Shown: one piece after another, positions 8,363 to 15,989 of the stretch
Layout of the letters: the number at the start of each line of letters is the position of its first letter
Position numbering within the stretch: position 1 is the first letter of the stretch
Assembly (NCBI RefSeq): GCF_900659635.1
Contig: NZ_CAACVB010000010.1
Coordinates: 1 to 64,000 of the forward strand
Origin: Actinomadura roseirufa
Lineage (GTDB): Bacteria > Actinomycetota > Actinomycetes > Streptosporangiales > Streptosporangiaceae
Direction of reading: 5' to 3'
Length of the DNA: 64,000 nt
Position numbers and translations under genes: made by a program
Notes under the pieces: generated by a model
The model's input: only the letters and a program-made list of their open reading frames with translations
What the model was told of the DNA's origin: nothing
The model's database searches: none

Positions 8363-9367
8363 GTGCCAGACAGGCGCAAGCGCGCGACCATACGCGAGGT
8401 GGCGCAGGCGACGGGATTGTCGCCTGCGGCCGTGTCGTACGCGTTGCGCGGCATCCAGACCTCGGAGGAGACGCAGGAGCGCGTCCGCGCCGCGGCCGAC
8501 GAACTGGGCTACGAGGCCCACCCGATCGCCCGCGCCCTGGCCAGCGGGCGCACCGACCAGGTGGGGCTGCTGTGCGGCTCGCTCGAGGACTACTGGCAGC
8601 AGTCCCTCGCCGTGGGCATCGGCCGTGCCCTGCTCGCCCGCGACCGGTACGCGCTGATCGTCGACGCGGGCGGCGACCCCGAGCGCGAGCTCGCGCTCGC
8701 CCGCCGGCTGCGCGACCAGCGGGTGGACGGCCTGATCGTGCAGCCGCTCGACCCGTCCGCCGCGCTGTGGTCCGAGCTCGCCGACACGTTCCCGGTGGTG
8801 TCCATCGGAGACGCGCTGCACGGCGGGCGGGCGCAGGGCGAGGTCGTCTTCGACAACCGGCGCGGCGTCACGCTCGCCCTGGAGCACCTGCGCGACCTCG
8901 GCCACCAGCGCGTCACCGTGTTCACCCCGACCGGGGCGAGCACCCCGGACCGGCCCGCCGACGTGCACGTCAACGCCGAGGCCGAGCGGCTCGGCCTGCA
9001 CGTGGACGTGGTCGTGACGCCGCAGTCGCTCGCCGCGTCCACCGACGTCGCGCTGGGGGTGCTCGGCCGCGCCGACCGCCCGTCCGCCGTGTTCTGCTTC
9101 GCCGACTCCATCGCCTACGGCGTCTACGCCGCCACCCGCGAGCTCGGCCTCGACGTCCCCGGCGACGTCGCGGTGTGCGGCTACGACGACCACCCGATGT
9201 CGGCCCTGCTCACCCCGCCGCTCACCAGCGTCGACTGGGACATCGAGGGCATCGTGCACGCGGCCGTCCGCCTGGTCGTGGACGTCATAGACGGCAAACC
9301 CCGCCGCCGCCGAGTGGTACGCGAACCCTCCCTACGAGTGAGAGCCTCCACCGGCACAGGCCAGTAG
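8363..9367 (+). CDS. LacI-family transcriptional regulator
   Basis: The 334-residue protein (GTG start) begins with a LacI helix-turn-helix: TIREVAQATGLSPAAVSYAL followed by the hinge-type segment YEAHPIARALASGRTDQVGLL. A periplasmic-binding-protein-like sensor domain follows (about residues 60-320), with GLIVQPLD, DNRRGVTLALEHL and VAVCGYDDHP as usual landmarks. It most likely represses itself and the divergent amidohydrolase/cysteine dioxygenase operon through the repeats at 8265-8303. The effector is unknown. Confidence 0.9.
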   Translation: MPDRRKRATIREVAQATGLSPAAVSYALRGIQTSEETQERVRAAADELGYEAHPIARALASGRTDQVGLLCGSLEDYWQQSLAVGIGRALLARDRYALIVDAGGDPERELALARRLRDQRVDGLIVQPLDPSAALWSELADTFPVVSIGDALHGGRAQGEVVFDNRRGVTLALEHLRDLGHQRVTVFTPTGASTPDRPADVHVNAEAERLGLHVDVVVTPQSLAASTDVALGVLGRADRPSAVFCFADSIAYGVYAATRELGLDVPGDVAVCGYDDHPMSALLTPPLTSVDWDIEGIVHAAVRLVVDVIDGKPRRRRVVREPSLRVRASTGTGQ

Positions 9368-9434
9368 CACCGCTCACGCCCAAGCTGTGGCGCTCCACCA
9401 CTTCGCAGGTAACACCCGGACACGGACCTCAGCA

Positions 9435-9575
9435 GTCACGCGAGCGCGCGCCCTGACCGGCGGGGGCGACGCCGAAGGCGAGCCCCCGCCGGGAAGATCG
9501 CGAAGCGATTCGCGCTCGCACCAAGAACGGTCACGAAGCGAGCGCTAGCGAGCGCAGTGGGCCGGGTTTGCAGTA
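9435..9575. repeat. Dispersed intergenic repeat, copy A
   Basis: This segment is nearly identical, in inverted orientation, to 63502-63645. The core contains GGCGGGGGC (starting at about 9459) pairing with GCCCCCGCC (ending at 9490) around a second small stem (CGCCgaaGGCG), then GCGAAgcgaTTCGC, then AAGAACGGTCAC. The part nearest the HAL-like gene differs between copies but keeps the ability to fold (GCGAGCGCTAGCGAGCGC here). It separates two convergent genes and its edge supplies the last codons of the HAL-like gene. It behaves like a REP/terminator-type element. Confidence 0.85.
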
Positions 9576-11029
9576 AACACCGCCAGACGCGGCAGGAGGT
9601 CGGCGGCGGCGGCGATGTCGGTGTCCAGGGGGCGGTCCTCGACGCGCGGGTCCAGGACGGCGGTGGCGAGGTCGCAGGCCGCGCGGAGCGGACCGCCCGA
9701 CGGCGTGCGGCCCTGCATGCGCAGGGCCCGGACGGCGGCGACCAGCTCGCAGCCGAGGCCGAGCCGGTAGGCGGCGACCGCGTCGGTGGTGGCGCGGGCC
9801 GACTGGGTGGAGAACCCGGCGTGCTCTTCCACGCCGCGCGACAGCACCGCGCTGCCGAGCGCCGCCGGGGTGGCGAGGCGGCGCACGTCGGCGAGGCAGG
9901 AGTGCGCCACGTACTCCAGGATCATGATCCCGGAGGACGCCTCGGTGGCGCCCTGGAAGGGGTACAGCCCGGTGAACGACGGCTCGGCCAGGGTCCCGAG
10001 CCGCGCGGCGGCGAGCGCCATCGTCTGGAACAGCGCGGCCCGCGCCGCGTCCAGGGAGAGCCCGACGTAGGCGGTGTGGAAGTTGCCGTTGTGCCACACG
10101 GTCCGCCCGGCGACGTCCACCAGCGGGTTCTCTGAGGCCGCGTTGACCTCGCGGGTCACGACCTCCTCGGCGTAGGCGGCGCTCTCCAGCGCAGGCCCGT
10201 GCACTTGGGGGAAGGCGCGGTAGCCGTAGGGGTCCTGGATACGCGCGGGCGTCGGCTTCTCGAACGCCAGCAGCGTCCGCATCGCGGCGGCGGCCTCCTG
10301 TTGCCCGGGGTGCGGGCACGCCTCGTGGACGGCCGACGCGTACGGCTCCTCCGAGGCCCGCACGGCGAAGTGGGACAGCGCCGCCACCACGATCGACGCC
10401 CGCAGCAGCATCCGCAGGTCGGCCAGCGCGAGCGCGGCCTCGCCGAGCGTGGCGGCGTTGGAGCTGATGAAGGCCAGCGCGTCCGCGGACCGGAGGGTGT
10501 ATCCGGGGCCGCGCTCGGCGGCCCCGTCCGGCCCGGCCAGCCACGCCCGCTCACCGAGCAGGCACAGGGCCGTCGAGGCCAGCGCGGTCAGGTCGCCGGT
10601 GCCGATCGCCCCGTACACCGGGACCGGCGGCAGCAGGCCCAGGTTCAGGACGTCCGCGAGCGCGGCCAGCGCGCCCGGCTCCACGCCGGAGCCGCCCGCC
10701 GCGAGCTGGTTCAGCCGGACGGTCAGCATCGCCCGGACGATCTCGGACGCCACCAGCGGTCCCGCGCCCGCCGCGTGGCTGCGCAGCAGCCGCAGCCCGT
10801 GCGCGTCGGCGTCCTCCCACTCGACGTCCACCACGCGGTTGGCGCCGACGCCGGTCGTCCGGCCGTAGACGGGTTGGATCTCGGTCACCGCGCGGACCGT
10901 CCGCCAGGCGGCAGTGGCACGTTCCACACCCTCCGGCGCTATGGCGACCGTCACGTCCTCACGGGCGGTCCGGGCTATCTGCGCGCATGTGAGCGCGGTC
11001 CCGTCGATAACGATTCGGCTGTTCTCCAC
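9545..11029 (-). CDS. HAL/PAL-family lyase homologue with altered MIO triad
   Basis: This 494-residue protein is homologous to histidine and phenylalanine ammonia-lyases along its whole length. It keeps Tyr55 (QPVYGRTTG), His85 (LLRSHAAGAGP), the segment QDPYGYRAFPQVHGP and the NAASENPLVD region. The tripeptide that cyclises to the MIO electrophile, normally Ala-Ser-Gly, reads Gly-Thr-Gly (143-145, in YGAIGTGDL). An ordinary ammonia-lyase reaction is therefore unlikely. Loss of MIO is, as I recall, a feature of ergothionase, which eliminates trimethylamine from a betaine. The gene is divergent from an OpuC-type transporter. The last residues (TANPAHCAR) are encoded within a dispersed repeat. 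True HutH is encoded elsewhere in the window (38947). Confidence 0.85.
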   Translation of the reverse strand: MENSRIVIDGTALTCAQIARTAREDVTVAIAPEGVERATAAWRTVRAVTEIQPVYGRTTGVGANRVVDVEWEDADAHGLRLLRSHAAGAGPLVASEIVRAMLTVRLNQLAAGGSGVEPGALAALADVLNLGLLPPVPVYGAIGTGDLTALASTALCLLGERAWLAGPDGAAERGPGYTLRSADALAFISSNAATLGEAALALADLRMLLRASIVVAALSHFAVRASEEPYASAVHEACPHPGQQEAAAAMRTLLAFEKPTPARIQDPYGYRAFPQVHGPALESAAYAEEVVTREVNAASENPLVDVAGRTVWHNGNFHTAYVGLSLDAARAALFQTMALAAARLGTLAEPSFTGLYPFQGATEASSGIMILEYVAHSCLADVRRLATPAALGSAVLSRGVEEHAGFSTQSARATTDAVAAYRLGLGCELVAAVRALRMQGRTPSGGPLRAACDLATAVLDPRVEDRPLDTDIAAAADLLPRLAVFTANPAHCAR

Positions 11030-11180
11030 GGGGCCACGTTACTTTCCCGGTATTTCCGATAGATATCCTCAACATGCGATGTTCCGGACACGCCGGGACA
11101 CGGAGTCGACGGTACCCATTGGCTACGGTTGGGTAGAAGGCCGAAATCGATCACCTGGCGTTCCGGCGCCCAACGAGGAC

Positions 11181-12443
11181 GTGAACCGTTTGATCACCTT
11201 TGAGGGCGTGACCAAGCGCTACCCCGACGGCACCGTCGCGCTCGACGACGTGAGCCTGGAGTGTCCCACCGGGAAGATCACGGTGTTCGTCGGCACCTCC
11301 GGAGGCGGCAAGACGACCGCGCTGCGCACCATCAACCGCATGGTGGAGCCCACCGGCGGGCGCGTGCTCATCGACGGGCGGGACGTCCGCGACAGCAGGC
11401 CCGCCGAGCTGCGCCGCGGCATCGGCTACGTGATCCAGCACGCCGGGCTGTTCCCGCACCGCACCATCGAGGACAACATCGCGACCGTCCCCTACCTGCT
11501 GCGGTGGAACAAGAAGAAGGCGCGCGAGACCGCCCGCGAGCTGATGGAGCGGGTCGGCCTGGACCCCGGCATGGCCGGGCGCTACCCGTTCCAGCTCTCG
11601 GGCGGGCAGCAGCAGCGCGTCGGCGTCGCCCGCGCCCTGGCCGCCGATCCGCCCGTCATGCTGATGGACGAGCCGTTCAGCGCCGTCGACCCCGTCGTCC
11701 GCGGCGAGCTCCAGGCCGAGTTCCTGCGCCTGCAGGCCGAGCTGCACAAGACGATCGTGTTCGTCACCCACGACATCGACGAGGCCATCAAGCTCGGCGA
11801 CCGCATCGCCGTGTTCCGCACCGGCGGGAAGCTGGTGCAGGTCGCCTCCCCGCAGGAGCTCCTGTCCAGGCCCGCGGACGACTTCGTCGCGGGCTTCATC
11901 GGGCACGACCGCGGCATCCGGCGGCTGTCGTTCATCCCGGCCGCCGAGGCCCCGCTGACCGAACGGGACGTGCTGACCGCCGCGACCCCGGTGGCCACCG
12001 CCCGCGCCGCCGGGGACTGGGTGCTGGTCGTCGGCGAGGACCGCCGCCCCCTCGGCTGGGCGGCGACCGGCGCGCTGCCCGCGGACGGCGTCCTCGGCGA
12101 GGCGAGGCTGGCCCCCATCGGCCACACCTTCACCGTCGGGACCGACTCGGTCCGCGCCGCGCTGGACGCCGCGATCCTGTCCCCGTCCGGGCGCGCCGTG
12201 GGCGTGGACGGCGACGGCCGGCTCGTCGGCGTGGCCGACCAGCACGACCTCAGCGCCGCCATCACCGCCGCCGTCAACGCCGCCCCCGAGCCGGCGGACA
12301 CCGAACCGGCGGACACCGAGCCCGCCGCCGTCGCGGAGCCCGCGGACGGCCTCGCCCCGGTGGACCCCGTACCCGTGGACGGGCCCGAGCCCGGGGAACC
12401 CGCGCCCGCCGAACCCGCGTCCAAGGACGGTGTCCCGGACTGA
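11181..12443 (+). CDS. Quaternary-amine (OpuC/ProV-type) ABC transporter ATP-binding protein
   Basis: The 420-residue ATPase has Walker A GTSGGGKTT, signature LSGGQQQRVG, Walker B VMLMDEPFSAVDP and the switch His in FVTHDIDE. About 110 residues after residue 240 look like degenerate CBS-type regulatory repeats (VLGEARLAPIGHTF, AVGVDGDGRLVGV). An acidic Pro/Ala tail with EPADT repeats closes the protein. Start: GTG 11181 is preferred, but TTG 11190 has better spacing from GAGG. It overlaps the first permease gene by one base (TGATG). Family members import glycine betaine, choline, carnitine or, in EgtUV-type systems, ergothioneine. Confidence 0.9.
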   Translation: MNRLITFEGVTKRYPDGTVALDDVSLECPTGKITVFVGTSGGGKTTALRTINRMVEPTGGRVLIDGRDVRDSRPAELRRGIGYVIQHAGLFPHRTIEDNIATVPYLLRWNKKKARETARELMERVGLDPGMAGRYPFQLSGGQQQRVGVARALAADPPVMLMDEPFSAVDPVVRGELQAEFLRLQAELHKTIVFVTHDIDEAIKLGDRIAVFRTGGKLVQVASPQELLSRPADDFVAGFIGHDRGIRRLSFIPAAEAPLTERDVLTAATPVATARAAGDWVLVVGEDRRPLGWAATGALPADGVLGEARLAPIGHTFTVGTDSVRAALDAAILSPSGRAVGVDGDGRLVGVADQHDLSAAITAAVNAAPEPADTEPADTEPAAVAEPADGLAPVDPVPVDGPEPGEPAPAEPASKDGVPD

Positions 12444-13093
12444 TGGAGATCGACTGGGGCTGGATCGGCGAGCACACCGACTCGCTCACCGAGCACGCCC
12501 TGACCCACCTGCGCCTGGCCCTGTTCCCGGTGGTGTTCGGGCTGCTCATCTCGCTGCCGCTCGGCGTGCTGTGCCGCCGCTGGCGATGGTTCTACCCACC
12601 GGTGCTGACCGCCGCGAACGTGCTGTACGCGATCCCGTCGCTCGCGCTGTACATGATCTTCATCCAGTACACCGGGCTGAACGAGTCCACGGTGATGATC
12701 CCGCTGACGCTCTACAGCCTGTCGGTGCTGGTGCCGAACGTGGTGGACGGGCTCGCCTCGGTGTCCGAGCCGGTCCGCCAGGCGGCGACCGCGGTGGGGT
12801 TCGGGACGCTGCGCCGGCTCGTCCAGGTCGAGATGCCGATCGCCGTCCCGGTGGTGATCGCGGGCGTGCGGGTCGCGGCGGTGTCGTCCATCAGCCTCGT
12901 CGCGATCGGCCAGCTCATCGGGCAGGGCGGGCTCGGCGAGGACATCTTTCGCGGCTACCAGCTGAACTTCCCGACGCAGATCCTCGCGGCGTCCGTCCTG
13001 ATCGTCCTGCTGGCGCTCGTCACCGACGCGCTCCTGGTGGCCGTGCAGTGGCTCCTCACCCCCTGGGCGCGGGCGCGGGGGAGGGCCTCGTGA
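12443..13093 (+). CDS. OpuC-type ABC transporter permease 1
   Basis: The 216-residue integral membrane protein starts at ATG 12443, overlapping the ATPase stop. It has about six membrane segments, for example LALFPVVFGLLISLPLGVL. The EAA-type loop EPVRQAATAVGFGTLRRLVQVEMPIA contacts the ATPase. IGQGGLGEDIFRGYQ is characteristic of ProW/OpuCB permeases. It forms the transport channel together with the second permease. Confidence 0.92.
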   Translation: MEIDWGWIGEHTDSLTEHALTHLRLALFPVVFGLLISLPLGVLCRRWRWFYPPVLTAANVLYAIPSLALYMIFIQYTGLNESTVMIPLTLYSLSVLVPNVVDGLASVSEPVRQAATAVGFGTLRRLVQVEMPIAVPVVIAGVRVAAVSSISLVAIGQLIGQGGLGEDIFRGYQLNFPTQILAASVLIVLLALVTDALLVAVQWLLTPWARARGRAS

Positions 13094-13142
13094 AGGCCCG
13101 CGCCGAGGGGCGCGCGGCGTCGTCCCCCCACCAGGAGGCAGC

Positions 13143-13829
13143 GTGAACAAGCTGTGGAACCAGGTCGACCTGTCCTGGCAGTGGCTGACGGCCTCCGGCC
13201 AGTGGCATGGCGAGGAGAGCATTCCGCACCGGCTGTTCCAGCACCTCCTCTACAGCGGGGCGGCGCTGCTGTTCGCGGCGCTGATCGGGCTCGCGCTCGG
13301 CCTGCTGGTCGGCCACACCGGACGGGGCGGGTTCCTCGCGGTCAGCGTCGCCAACATCGCGCGCGCGGTGCCCACGATCGGGCTCGTGCTGCTCATCGTG
13401 ACCGTGAAGTACAGCATCACCCCGCAGGTCATCGCGCTGGTCGCGCTGGCGGTGCCGCCGATCCTCGTCAACACCTTCGAGGGCGTGCGGGGGGTGGACC
13501 CCGAGACCAGGGACGCGGCGCGCGGCATGGGCATGTCCGAATGGGGCGTACTGTGGCACGCCGAGCTGCCGATGGCCCTGCCCCTGATCCTGCTCGGGCT
13601 GCGCACGTCCGCGATCCAGGTGGTCGCGACCGCCACGATCGTCGCCTATCCGGGCTTCGGCGGGCTCGGCCGCTACATCGTGGACGGCCTGGCCCGCAAC
13701 GACTACCAGCTCGTCGTCGGCGGCACGGTGCTGGTGGTGCTGCTCGCGGTCGCCGTCCAGCTGCTGTTCGCGGCGCTGCGGCGCTTCGCCGTCTCGCCGG
13801 GCCTGCGCGGCTCGGCCCGGTCGTCCTGA
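13143..13829 (+). CDS. OpuC-type ABC transporter permease 2
   Basis: The 228-residue permease starts at GTG 13143 behind the ribosome-binding site AGGAGG. Its coupling loop reads PETRDAARGMGMSEWGVLWHAELPMALPL, followed by YPGFGGLGRYIVDGLARNDYQ, as in OpuCD. Two separate permeases plus a free binding protein match the OpuC layout, unlike the fused EgtU type. Confidence 0.92.
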   Translation: MNKLWNQVDLSWQWLTASGQWHGEESIPHRLFQHLLYSGAALLFAALIGLALGLLVGHTGRGGFLAVSVANIARAVPTIGLVLLIVTVKYSITPQVIALVALAVPPILVNTFEGVRGVDPETRDAARGMGMSEWGVLWHAELPMALPLILLGLRTSAIQVVATATIVAYPGFGGLGRYIVDGLARNDYQLVVGGTVLVVLLAVAVQLLFAALRRFAVSPGLRGSARSS

Positions 13830-13853
13830 CCGCCTGAGAAGAGAAGGAAAACC

Positions 13854-14783
13854 ATGAAGAACATGTTCCGTGGCGCTGCGGTCGCCGTGGTGGCGGCGCT
13901 CGCGCTGTCCGCCTGCGGCGGCGGGGACGACAAGGGCGACGACAAGAACCCGCTCGCGGGCGGTGGCGGTGGCAAGGGCACCATCACCGTGGGCGGGGCG
14001 AACTTCCCCGAGAGCGGCCTGATCGGCGAGCTGTACGCGCAGGCGCTGGAGGCCAAGGGCCTCAAGGTCAGCCGCAAGTTCAACATCGGCGCCCGCGAGG
14101 TCTACTACGACCAGGTCGTCAAGGGCGGCATCAGCGTGATGCCCGAGTACAACGGCGCGCTGCTGACCACGTCCGTCGACAAGGCCAGCACCGCGGCGAC
14201 CACCGAGGAGGTGAACGCGGCCCTGAAGGCCAAGCTGCCCGGGACCGTGGAGATCCTCAGCTCCTCCCAGGCGGAGGACAAGGACTCGGTCACCGTCAAC
14301 CCGCAGACGGCCGCCAAGCACCACCTGAAGACCATCGCCGACCTCAAGCCGGTCGCCGGGCAGCTGGTCATCGCGGGGCCCTCGGAGTTCAAGACCCGCC
14401 AGCAGGGTCTCGTCGGCCTGAAGACGAAGTACGGCCTGCAGTTCAAGAAGTTCCAGCCGTTCGACGCGGGCGCGCAGTCGACCCTGGTGAAGCTGCTGAC
14501 CAAGGACGAGATCCAGGCGGCCGACCTGTTCACCACCGACCCGGCGATCGCGCAGAACAAGCTGGTCGTCCTGGAGGACCCCCAGCACGTCTTCAGCGCC
14601 CAGAACGTCACGCCGCTGGTGAACAAGGCCGCGGTGAACGACCAGGCGAAGGCGGCCCTCAACGCCGTCTCGGCCAAGCTCACCACCCAGGACCTCCTGG
14701 ACATGATGAAGCGCGTCGCGATCGACAAGGAGGACCAGGAGAAGGTCGCCAAGGAGTGGCTGCAGAAGTCCGGCCTCGCCTGA
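13854..14783 (+). CDS. OpuC-type substrate-binding lipoprotein
   Basis: This 309-residue exported binding protein has a lipobox LSAC (Cys21) and a Gly/Asp-rich linker. The mature part starts with ITVGGANFPESGLIGELYAQ and has the family segments KFNIGAREVYYDQVVKGGI and VMPEYNGALL. OpuC proteins bind quaternary ammonium groups in an aromatic cage. Candidate cage residues (Tyr, Phe) are present, but I cannot fix the ligand from sequence. It is the last gene of the four-gene transporter operon and is followed by a strong terminator. Confidence 0.92.
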   Translation: MKNMFRGAAVAVVAALALSACGGGDDKGDDKNPLAGGGGGKGTITVGGANFPESGLIGELYAQALEAKGLKVSRKFNIGAREVYYDQVVKGGISVMPEYNGALLTTSVDKASTAATTEEVNAALKAKLPGTVEILSSSQAEDKDSVTVNPQTAAKHHLKTIADLKPVAGQLVIAGPSEFKTRQQGLVGLKTKYGLQFKKFQPFDAGAQSTLVKLLTKDEIQAADLFTTDPAIAQNKLVVLEDPQHVFSAQNVTPLVNKAAVNDQAKAALNAVSAKLTTQDLLDMMKRVAIDKEDQEKVAKEWLQKSGLA

Positions 14784-14817
14784 CGGTGTCCTGACCCACT
14801 TCGGAATCGGCGTTCGC

Positions 14818-14847
14818 GGCGCCCGTCCCCTCGGGGGGACGGGCGCC
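14818..14847 (+). terminator. Perfect hairpin after the transporter operon
   Basis: GGCGCCCGTCCCC (from 14818) pairs with the GGGGACGGGCGCC ending at 14847, with about four bases between. The stem of about 13 bp lies 35 bases after the stop codon, between convergent genes. Confidence 0.85.
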
Positions 14848-14870
14848 GCCGTCGTTCTCCGGGCCGCGCT

Positions 14871-15344
14871 TCACCACACGGCGCTGGTGACGAAGTGGGT
14901 GTCGTAACGGTCCTGCTCGCCGAGCAGGCTGTCGCGGTCGGCGTCCCCCCGCCGGATCCGGGCGACCTGCCGCAGGTACTCGAACCGCTCGACCCCCGGC
15001 GTGATCATGATCAGGGCGTCGGCGGTGCTGCCCGGGTGGGCGCGGAAGGCGTGGTCGCAGCGCGGCGGGACGACCAGGAAGTCGCCGGGGCGGGCCGTGA
15101 GGATCTCGGTGTCCACGAGCAGGTCGAGCGCCCCGTCGACGATGAAGAAGACCTCGGACGAATGGTCGTGCCGATGGGGGACGGCGCCGTTCGCGTCGCG
15201 CGCGAGCCGGATGCGGTGGGCGCTGAGCGCGCCGTCCGTGGCGCTCGCGTCCGCCAGGAGGATGTGGTCGATCTCCGGCAGGTGCTCGGCGTCGTCGCCG
15301 CGGACGACGACCGGTGTGTACGGGGTGGCGGCGAAATCTGACAT
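14871..15344 (-). CDS. Cupin-domain protein
   Basis: The 157-residue single-domain cupin has motif 1 as PHRHDHSSEVFFIVDG (His, His and Glu metal ligands) and motif 2 as PGDFLVVPPRCDHAF. Members are small oxygenases, isomerases or binding proteins, and no substrate can be assigned. It is divergent from the ribbon-helix-helix/VOC/MFS operon and shares its 76-base intergenic region, so it may be under the same control. Confidence 0.82.
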   Translation of the reverse strand: MSDFAATPYTPVVVRGDDAEHLPEIDHILLADASATDGALSAHRIRLARDANGAVPHRHDHSSEVFFIVDGALDLLVDTEILTARPGDFLVVPPRCDHAFRAHPGSTADALIMITPGVERFEYLRQVARIRRGDADRDSLLGEQDRYDTHFVTSAVW

Positions 15345-15381
15345 GGCGTGGCTCGTCCCTTCGGTCGGACGTCATTAGCTT

Positions 15382-15413
15382 GCTAGCATTCGTGCTCGCT
15401 AGGATGCTAGCAT
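15382..15413. promoter_or_regulatory. Phased 8-bp operator repeats for a ribbon-helix-helix protein
   Basis: GCTAGCAT occurs at 15382-15389 and 15406-15413, and GCTAGGAT at 15398-15405, all in an exact 8-base register. ATGCTAGCAT (15404-15413) is also a perfect palindrome. Tandem short repeats in register are how ribbon-helix-helix dimers bind DNA. The site ends seven bases before the small regulator gene at 15421. Confidence 0.7.
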
Positions 15414-15420
15414 CGCGGTC

Positions 15421-15600
15421 GTGGCTGATGAGGACGTCAAGCAGTTCAACGTGTACCTGCCGCTGGGACTGATCAAGCAGGTCAAGCATCACGCCGTGGA
15501 ATCGGGCCTGTCCCTGTCGGCACTGGTCGCCGAGGCGCTGCGCGCGTACCTCGACGACGTCGAGGGGCGGCGGGAGAAAACGTCGGAAAAGGATGGATGA
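15421..15600 (+). CDS. Small ribbon-helix-helix (CopG/Arc-like) regulator
   Basis: This 59-residue protein starts at GTG 15421. The N-terminus [20 protein letters not shown] has the alternating pattern of the DNA-contacting beta strand. It is followed by two helices, [11 protein letters not shown] and [16 protein letters not shown], with a charged tail. That is the ribbon-helix-helix layout. Its stop overlaps the next gene (ATGGATGA), so it is the first gene of an operon with a VOC protein and an MFS exporter. It presumably represses the operon through the repeats just upstream. Confidence 0.8.
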   Translation: MADEDVKQFNVYLPLGLIKQVKHHAVESGLSLSALVAEALRAYLDDVEGRREKTSEKDG

Positions 15601-15946
15601 CATGAGTACTGAGGGCATCGAGGGCGTGCTCCTGGAGACCCACAACTGGGGGAGGGCCGCCGCGTTCTTCCAGGCGCTGGGCTTCGAACTGGAGTTCGAC
15701 ACCGGCCACTCCTCCGGCCAGCTGCGCAACGGGGACGGCCCGCCCGTCTTCATCGCGGAGATCCCCGAGGACCGGGAACCCGGCATCCGGCTCACCCTGA
15801 AGGTGCCCGACGCGGACGCGTTCAGTCCCGACCCGTCCCTTGAGGTGGTCACGCCGTTCGAGGAGACCCACTGGGGGACCAGGGAGATGACCGTCCGCGA
15901 TCCCGACGGCCGGATCTGGAGCATCCAGGCCCCGCTCAAGAGCTGA
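15593..15946 (+). CDS. VOC (glyoxalase/bleomycin-resistance) family protein
   Basis: The protein has 117 residues. ATG 15593 overlaps the preceding gene, and ATG 15602 is an in-frame alternative with better spacing. The paired beta-alpha-beta-beta-beta modules are recognisable from [21 protein letters not shown] and from the end [16 protein letters not shown]. Such small proteins often bind drugs or act as lyases and dioxygenases. The neighbouring exporter suggests a resistance or detoxification role, which is inference. Confidence 0.85.
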   Translation: MDDMSTEGIEGVLLETHNWGRAAAFFQALGFELEFDTGHSSGQLRNGDGPPVFIAEIPEDREPGIRLTLKVPDADAFSPDPSLEVVTPFEETHWGTREMTVRDPDGRIWSIQAPLKS

Positions 15947-15989
15947 CCGCGGCCCCGGCACCGGCCCGCCCGGAGTGAGAGAGGAACCG

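Noticed and set aside
9545..11029. Annotation as functional histidine ammonia-lyase (hutH)
   Set aside because: The MIO-forming Ser is missing and a complete hut operon with its own HutH is at 38947.
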